Part shown: positions 5,969 through 10,019 of the stretch, one piece after another | How positions within the stretch are numbered: the stretch's first letter is position 1 | Layout: each line of letters opens with the position of its first letter | Assembly (NCBI GenBank): GCA_019454705.1 | Contig: JACFNS010000012.1 | Span: forward strand, 1-10,019 | DNA length: 10,019 bases | Direction of reading: 5' to 3' | Source: Taibaiella sp. | Lineage (GTDB): Bacteria > Bacteroidota > Bacteroidia > Chitinophagales > Chitinophagaceae | Notes under the pieces: model-generated | The model's database searches: none | The model's input: the letters and a program-made list of their open reading frames with translations, nothing else | Told to the model about the DNA's origin: nothing | Translations under genes and position numbers: made by a program

Positions 5969-7870
5969 ATGGCCATATTGCGATACCCGCTCATATTATT
6001 CTGCTGTATAGCGCTGACAGCGCCCGCCCTTGCGCAGGTGCCCGATGCCGCTGTTAAGAGATATCATGATGCCATACAATACCGCCTGAAGCGCAACGAC
6101 AGCATGGCATATGTGGCCCTGAACGATGCGATACAGAAACACCCTGCTTATGCCGATGCTTACAGCACCCTCGGTTCCTGGTATTTCACTGACAGGAAGT
6201 ATGCAGCCGCGGTAGATGTATTCGTACGTGCATCCCGCAGTTGCCGCAACGGACAGTCTGCTTTCGCGCTGCCGCTGGCACGTTCCCTCCTGTACGATTA
6301 TAAACCCACACAGGCGCTGCAACTGGTAGCGGGCAACAGCAGCAGCACCAACAAAGAATGGGATATGCTGCGCAGGCAGGCCACCTTCATGCAAAAGGCC
6401 CTGGCCAATCCGCTCAAAGATTCTGTTGTCAATCTAGGTCCCCGCATCAATACCATATACCCCGAACTGCACCCCTTCATTTCCGCCGATACGCAAAAGC
6501 TGTACTACACCCGCATGGTGCGCAATGTAGATATGGACTGCTACATGACCATACCCGATAGCTGCGGCGGATGGTTCTCCGGCGGCAACCTGGGCAGCCC
6601 GGTCAATACCCCCGACCACGAGGCGGCGCAAACCGTATCGGCCGACGGGCACTACCTGTTTTATATGCGTTGCGACAACCGCAGCGAAAACGGCTGGGAC
6701 CAGGGCGGTTGCGACCTGTATATGGCTTATACGCCCGACAGTGTATGGTCCATAGGCCAGCCCTTTGGCGCTACCATCAATACCCCTGCCTACGAGGGTA
6801 TGCCCTGCCTCTCGCCCGACAACCGCGACCTCTACTTCGTCAGCGACCGCGAGGGTGGCTACGGCGGGCTGGATATTTGGGTATCACGTTTTGAAGATGG
6901 CCTCTGGCAACTGCCCCGCAACCTCGGGCCGGCTATCAATACCCCGGCCAACGAAACCGCGCCCTTTGTACATATCGATAATAAGACACTCTATTTCTCC
7001 AGCAACGGCCACCCCGGCATGGGCGGTGCCGATCTGTATTACTGCCGCCGGGTGAATGATACTGACTGGTCGGCCCCGGTGAATATGGGCTACCCCATCA
7101 ATTCTACCGGCAACGAGGGCAGCATATCGGTAACTATGGATGGTGGTAAAGCTTATTTCTCCTCCGACCGCGATAGCCTGGAAGGCAACTACGATATATA
7201 CGAAACCCGCCTGGACGAGAAAGTGCAGCCCGTGCCCGTAGCCGTGCTGCGCGGATATACCTACGACAGCCTTACCAAGGCCAGGCTCAGCCATGGCGCC
7301 ATCGTCATCAACGATGCCCGCACGGGCGAAAAGCTCTATCGCTTTGTCTCCAATCGCGGCGACGGCAGTTATATGATTACCCTGCCCGTGGGCAAAAACT
7401 ATACTTACGTTGCCAACCGCATAGGCTATCAACAGGTAACAGGCGATATACTGTTGGCCGATTCAACAGGAGGGCCGCAGCCTGTCAACTTCAGCATATC
7501 ATTGCTGCCGCAGGGCTATACAGCGCCTATATACGACAGCCTCATACTCACCATCCATTTCCCCATCAACAGCAAAACACTCAGCGACTCCGCCAAAAAC
7601 ATCATACAGTCGGCCATCACCCCCTGGCTGGGCGAGCAGGGATTTGTACTGATGGTAAACGGCTATACCGACAATACCGGCACCCCTATGCTCAACGAAG
7701 AATTATCGGCCATGCGCGCCAAACTGGTGGCTGACGAAATACTGGGCTATGGCCTAAGCGAATTCTCAGTTACCTCCCAGGGCTGGGGCGAAGCCGCCCC
7801 CGTAGCCTCCAACGACACTGAAATAGGCCGCGATTTGAACCGAAGGGTGGAAGTGGTGATAAGGAGGTGA
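5969..7870 (+). CDS. PorE-like periplasmic OmpA-family protein (TPR, five-repeat PD40 propeller, CRD, OmpA C-terminal domain)
   Basis: The 633-residue protein opens with a Sec signal peptide ending APALA-Q (cleavage about 22/23), without a lipobox. TPR-like helices follow (about 27-145, with AYADAYSTLGSWYFTDRKYAAAVDVF). Five PD40/WD40-like repeats start near 157, 208, 266, 319 and 373; each has the pattern LGxxINTxxxE followed by LYFxSD or a variant. A carboxypeptidase-regulatory-like beta domain (about 426-512) precedes the OmpA domain (about 525-633). In the last, D568 of GYTDNTG and R583 lie 15 residues apart, as do the diaminopimelate-binding Asp and Arg of OmpA, and NRRVEVVI closes the domain. 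It should bind peptidoglycan in the periplasm. The domain order is that of PorE, a type IX secretion component, but Bacteroidota carry several such paralogues and PorE is a lipoprotein, so a secretion role is only an inference. Single gene, GC-rich, divergent from DUF2130. Confidence 0.9.
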   Translation: MAILRYPLILFCCIALTAPALAQVPDAAVKRYHDAIQYRLKRNDSMAYVALNDAIQKHPAYADAYSTLGSWYFTDRKYAAAVDVFVRASRSCRNGQSAFALPLARSLLYDYKPTQALQLVAGNSSSTNKEWDMLRRQATFMQKALANPLKDSVVNLGPRINTIYPELHPFISADTQKLYYTRMVRNVDMDCYMTIPDSCGGWFSGGNLGSPVNTPDHEAAQTVSADGHYLFYMRCDNRSENGWDQGGCDLYMAYTPDSVWSIGQPFGATINTPAYEGMPCLSPDNRDLYFVSDREGGYGGLDIWVSRFEDGLWQLPRNLGPAINTPANETAPFVHIDNKTLYFSSNGHPGMGGADLYYCRRVNDTDWSAPVNMGYPINSTGNEGSISVTMDGGKAYFSSDRDSLEGNYDIYETRLDEKVQPVPVAVLRGYTYDSLTKARLSHGAIVINDARTGEKLYRFVSNRGDGSYMITLPVGKNYTYVANRIGYQQVTGDILLADSTGGPQPVNFSISLLPQGYTAPIYDSLILTIHFPINSKTLSDSAKNIIQSAITPWLGEQGFVLMVNGYTDNTGTPMLNEELSAMRAKLVADEILGYGLSEFSVTSQGWGEAAPVASNDTEIGRDLNRRVEVVIRR

Positions 7871-7900
7871 TATTAAGTCTAAATGTTAGCCCCATAGTAC

Positions 7901-7940
7901 CGTCATCATGAGGAGCATAGCGACGTGATGATCTCCTGAG
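7901..7940 (+). repeat. Structured interspersed repeat, copy A
   Basis: This begins CGTC-ATCAT-GAGGAG and contains CGACGTG-ATGAT-CTCC. ATCAT (7905-7909) pairs with ATGAT (7928-7932) around an 18-base loop. Hand alignment of 7901-7934 with copy B (7972-8005) gives 24 identities in 34 positions, with no gaps. Most differences fall inside the paired segments and keep pairing. Confidence 0.75.
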
Positions 7941-7971
7941 CATAAGAAGTGCTGCTGCATTTAAGTAATCT

Positions 7972-8082
7972 CGTCATGGCGAGGAGTGCAACGACGTGGC
8001 CATCTAACCCCGCGAGTTACTCACGTATGGACAAGATTGCTTCATCCGTATCTGCATTCGCCGATACTACTTCGCAATGACG
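7972..8082. repeat. MITE-like imperfect inverted repeat made of structured-repeat copies B (+) and C (-)
   Basis: Copy B (7972-8005, plus strand) begins CGTC-ATGGC-GAGGAG and ends CGACGTG-GCCAT-CT. Copy C (8034-8082, minus strand) begins CGTC-ATTGC-GAAG and ends GCAAT-CT, with a larger loop containing its own GTATC/GATAC hairpin (8048-8052 with 8063-8067). B and C start at opposite ends and are inverted, so the 111-base unit can fold as one imperfect hairpin, with a near-palindrome at its centre (8011-8025, GAGT/ACTC core). There is no coding content. It resembles the short palindromic CGTCATTGCGAGGAG elements I remember as common in several bacterial phyla, including Bacteroidota. A MITE or REP-like origin is inference. 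Confidence 0.7.
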
Positions 8083-8087
8083 TAGGT

Positions 8088-8137
8088 GGCGGGTACGGTA
8101 CAAGAAGGCTATGCACATATCCCGCACTGCATTCTTG
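8088..8137 (-). repeat. Hairpin repeat at the left edge of the HNH/HEPN-like cassette (left copy)
   Basis: Read on the minus strand this begins CAAGAATGC and continues to TTCTTGTACCGTAC and CGCC. CAAGAA and TTCTTG pair as an outer stem, and an inner stem closes a GTGC loop. It aligns by hand with 9952-10000 on the plus strand at 36 identities over 49 aligned positions with one gap, so the two are inverted copies. It lies 10 bases beyond the stop codon of the HEPN-like gene and directly abuts the MITE-like unit (ends 8082, 5-base gap). Confidence 0.7.
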
Positions 8138-8147
8138 AGGGGAAGAC

Positions 8148-8774
8148 CTACTTATTATGAGTTATATGTATCGAATGGGTAGTTACAGTGGTTGTTGTGC
8201 TGCTAGTAGTAAAACCAGTCAAGGTATTGCTACTATATGTGCTCTTTATTGAGTTTACGATGTTTTGTAATAGCGGAGTATTATTAGTATTTTCTATTTC
8301 TTGTCGCAGTTGCTGTATATACTCTTTAAAATCATTGGAAAACACGTTAACGTTAAGGATTCTTACGGTAACACCTTCATCCTGACGTACTTCAAATAAG
8401 TCTTTCGTATTTCCCTTATATATGTCGTGTCTAATATTCCCCGTATTGCTAGGCATAAATGAATGCATCATGCCATGTCGATAATAAATACCAAGGATGT
8501 TTATGGCATCAGCATCGTAGTTACAAGGAAAATAATTTTGATACTTTATCGCATAGTCAATATTAACTTGAGTAGCACTTTTATTCCCACTTTCTTGTAA
8601 GATATATCCGATAAAATCCAAACTACTCAAAATGAGCATCGCTGTGGGTACTGCACAGGTATATTTGTGTTCAGGTTTTTGTATTTTGTCTAATTCCAGT
8701 AAATCCCCCAGCACGTAGTCAATTGTGCTATTAAATAGCGACAAAGCTTCACTTCTCAATTTTTCGGTTTCCAT
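8148..8774 (-). CDS. HEPN-like protein of unknown function (R-x4-H motif)
   Basis: The family is not firmly recognised. The 208-residue product is mostly helical in appearance for residues 1-105 (METEKLRSEALSLFNSTIDY, then AVPTAMLILSSLDFIGYILQ, then the DADAINILGIYYRHGMMH helix). It contains YYRHGMMHSFMP, in which R99 and H104 form an R-x4-H with a polar residue after the arginine. That is the active-site pattern of HEPN ribonucleases, at the end of a helix as expected. Residues 110-165 form a second, mixed segment, and the C-terminal tail (about 179-205) is very rich in serine and threonine. No signal peptide or membrane helix is evident. The gene is AT-rich and lies 134 bases downstream of an HNH-like gene on the same strand, between inverted repeats. 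RNA cleavage in a defence or toxin setting is an inference from motif and context; a HEPN-like fold without activity is also possible. No clear ribosome binding site. Confidence 0.75.
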   Translation of the reverse strand: METEKLRSEALSLFNSTIDYVLGDLLELDKIQKPEHKYTCAVPTAMLILSSLDFIGYILQESGNKSATQVNIDYAIKYQNYFPCNYDADAINILGIYYRHGMMHSFMPSNTGNIRHDIYKGNTKDLFEVRQDEGVTVRILNVNVFSNDFKEYIQQLRQEIENTNNTPLLQNIVNSIKSTYSSNTLTGFTTSSTTTTVTTHSIHITHNK

Positions 8775-8842
8775 TTATTTACGTTTTACTATAACTCATT
8801 TACATATAATAGACGTTTATCTATACAAAAAGGTTGGTTATT

Positions 8843-8899
8843 CATTGTACCACTGTCCCAAGAGTACAAGTCAAACAGAGCAGGGGCATTGGGACAATG
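8843..8899 (-). repeat. Hairpin between the HNH-like and HEPN-like genes
   Basis: TGTCCCAA (8854-8861) is perfectly complementary to TTGGGACA (8889-8896), with a 27-base loop. CATT/AATG (8843-8846 with 8896-8899) nearly extends the stem across a bulge. On the minus strand the hairpin begins about 10 bases after the HNH-like stop. A run of five T follows only 11 bases after its base (complement of 8827-8831), so it could be a poor terminator or an attenuating or processing hairpin between the two genes. No gene is seen in the 134-base gap. Confidence 0.5.
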
Positions 8900-8908
8900 C
8901 GATTAATC

Positions 8909-9877
8909 TTAATGTTTCTCCAAGCTATCATATTTAAAGTAAAGTTTTATGTCATAAGGCTTGCTAATACTTGAAGATAAATTAATAGAGGAAAATTTGT
9001 ATTGTACGTTAATCAATTCATTATCATCCAATTCTTTTATTTTTTCATAGTTTATATTGTATATAAAAGAGTGAAACAAGTTCAATACAGCTGTTTTGTC
9101 TTTTGGCTTATTTTGTAACAGATATGAGATACTTGGAGGAATAAATATTTGTGCAACGATATTCCCAAAGGAAATCACAAGTGTGTATTTTGGGATATAA
9201 CCGTCAGGCTCACTCTCTATTTTGGCTCTATACAAATGTGCACCAGGTGATGCAAACTTCTTGCCAAGGACAGTAATAAACACTATAGGAAATTGGAAAC
9301 CAAGGATAAAGTTATTTTCCTTTTTTCTCAGAAATTCAATAATATGTTTGTGTTCAATAACATCATTCTTGGGTAGCAAACTCATAGCTATTTTGAGTAG
9401 AGCCTTGTATACAAATATGGGCTTATGATTTGGGAGTCTAAATGTTACAATCAGGGTTTTGTTCTTGTCATCAATTTGTATGTCATTTTCATTTCCAATA
9501 ACGATCTTTCTATGTCCTTCGTTGGTATACTCAATTGTCGTAGTAGTTAAATTATCCCCACCGATAGATCTAGATTGAAAAACAGGAACGCTCTTTTTGC
9601 CCTCAACCCCTAACATAGTGAAATATGGCCTAAAGAAAGTTGCTAGATGGCTTTCATATGCGCTGAAAATTCTAGTATTACATGTATCGCATTCATCTGC
9701 GGTTATCCTATTATTTCTTCCCAATAGCTCCGGGATAATATGAGCACGTGTATTAAAACCGACAGTTGGTTCTGATTGATCACAGAAACGGCATTTTTTT
9801 ATACCATTGTTGCCATTGATATTTTGTTTAAGCAATTCATATACTTTATTGAAATATTCTGGGTCCTCTTTCTCCAT
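8909..9877 (-). CDS. HNH endonuclease-like protein
   Basis: The 322-residue protein has a compact HNH module near its N-terminus: C29-x2-C32 (KCRFCDQ), then GFNTRAHIIPELLGR with H46, then ADECDTCNTRIFSAYESHL with C63-x2-C66 and N67. Two CxxC pairs framing AHIIPELLG and followed by CN are typical of the HNH_5-type beta-beta-alpha-metal nucleases, where the His is the catalytic residue and the four cysteines hold a structural zinc. Residues about 100-322 are not recognised; they look like mixed alpha/beta with no membrane helix and could be the target- or partner-binding part. No signal peptide, so cytoplasmic. The gene is the AT-richest in the window (12 G/C in the 60 bases 9001-9060, against 40 in 6901-6960 of the OmpA-family gene), which points to transfer. 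It precedes the HEPN-like gene on the same strand. No methyltransferase is nearby. The start at 9877 is the only in-frame ATG before the zinc motif. Confidence 0.82.
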   Translation of the reverse strand: MEKEDPEYFNKVYELLKQNINGNNGIKKCRFCDQSEPTVGFNTRAHIIPELLGRNNRITADECDTCNTRIFSAYESHLATFFRPYFTMLGVEGKKSVPVFQSRSIGGDNLTTTTIEYTNEGHRKIVIGNENDIQIDDKNKTLIVTFRLPNHKPIFVYKALLKIAMSLLPKNDVIEHKHIIEFLRKKENNFILGFQFPIVFITVLGKKFASPGAHLYRAKIESEPDGYIPKYTLVISFGNIVAQIFIPPSISYLLQNKPKDKTAVLNLFHSFIYNINYEKIKELDDNELINVQYKFSSINLSSSISKPYDIKLYFKYDSLEKH

Positions 9878-9947
9878 AAATCATAAATTTACGATACTTG
9901 AATTGTTTTTAGTTTAATTGGTCAATATGTCCAGTTGCCCCCCCGTT

Positions 9948-10000
9948 GGCGCAAGAATGCCGCACGGCTCTGTGTAGAGCGTTCTTGTGCCGTACTCGCG
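9948..10000 (+). repeat. Hairpin repeat at the right edge of the HNH/HEPN-like cassette (right copy)
   Basis: GGCGCAAGAA (9948-9957) pairs with TTCTTGTGCC (9982-9991), allowing one G-T pair. Inside it GCTCT (9967-9971) pairs perfectly with AGAGC (9976-9980) around a GTGT loop. The downstream CCGTAC and CGC blocks are shared with the left copy at 8088-8137, which lies in the opposite orientation. A run of seven C (9938-9944) precedes it. The copy is non-coding and lies 70 bases upstream of the HNH-like start. Confidence 0.7.
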
Positions 10001-10019
10001 TAATGCCTAGCACAAGAAC
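9981..10019. repeat. Perfect 10-bp inverted repeat at the window edge, probable start of a further repeat unit
   Basis: GTTCTTGTGC (9981-9990) is perfectly complementary to GCACAAGAAC (10010-10019), with a 19-base spacer. The first arm is also the 3' half of the hairpin at 9948-9991, so the same segment can pair in two ways. The second arm runs into the window end, so the element is cut and its full form cannot be seen. Confidence 0.55.

Noticed and set aside
6884..7432. A 182-codon minus-strand open frame inside the OmpA-family gene
   Set aside because: It is a shadow of the GC-rich repeated propeller coding region; the plus-strand product has a complete, recognisable domain series.
7861..7885. 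AAGGAGGTGA at 7861-7870, a perfect Shine-Dalgarno sequence followed by an ATG at 7883
   Set aside because: The bases encode the last Arg-Arg-stop of the OmpA-family protein, and the ATG frame ends after four codons, so there is no downstream gene to translate.
7901..8137. CRISPR array
   Set aside because: The repeats are inverted, unevenly spaced and diverged, with no regular spacers and no cas genes.
8148..9877. Restriction-modification system
   Set aside because: There is an HNH-type nuclease but no methyltransferase or specificity subunit in the window.
9948..10019. Integron attC site
   Set aside because: It has paired arms and an inner stem, but I could not place the conserved core sites (RYYYAAC/GTTRRRY) at the arm ends, and no integrase or further cassette is visible.
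7871..10019. Insertion sequence or prophage remnant
   Set aside because: No transposase, integrase or phage structural fragment is found on either strand; only non-coding repeats flank the two genes.

Overview
The window looks like a chromosomal segment of a Bacteroidota bacterium, most likely a Chitinophagales/Sphingobacteriia-type lineage. Three lines of evidence point there: perfect matches to the Bacteroidota -7 promoter element TAnnTTTG upstream of several genes with poor Shine-Dalgarno sequences; a periplasmic TPR/beta-propeller/CRD/OmpA protein with the PorE architecture; and a membrane histidine kinase of a type I know from that group. No rRNA, tRNA, CRISPR array or transposase gene was seen.

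Layout. The left half (1-4037) reads rightward: the 3' end of an acyltransferase-3 membrane protein, a single-domain M16 zinc peptidase and a nitronate monooxygenase/FabK-type flavoprotein only 9 bases apart (probably one transcript), then a multi-spanning sensor histidine kinase whose frame is cut by one in-frame TAA between transmembrane helices 2 and 3. The middle (4057-5888) reads leftward: a small AT-rich secreted protein of unknown function and a long coiled-coil DUF2130 protein. A divergent promoter region (5889-5968) separates DUF2130 from the rightward PorE-like OmpA-family protein (5969-7870).

The right end (7871-10019) is different in character. A block of structured repeats (7901-8137) follows the OmpA gene. 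Then come two leftward, strikingly AT-rich genes: an HNH endonuclease-like protein (8909-9877) and, downstream of it, a 208-residue protein with an R-x4-H motif like that of HEPN ribonucleases (8148-8774). A hairpin-forming repeat about 50 bases long lies at the left edge of this pair (8088-8137). A recognisably related copy in the opposite orientation lies at the right edge (about 9948-10000). The two nuclease-like genes therefore sit in an AT-rich cassette bracketed by inverted copies of one repeat, with a second repeat family beside it.

The housekeeping-type genes (peptidase, flavoprotein, kinase, DUF2130, PorE-like) show no obvious common pathway. The HNH + HEPN-like cassette is the best candidate for an undescribed accessory or defence module, and the in-frame stop in the kinase is the most notable oddity among the core genes.
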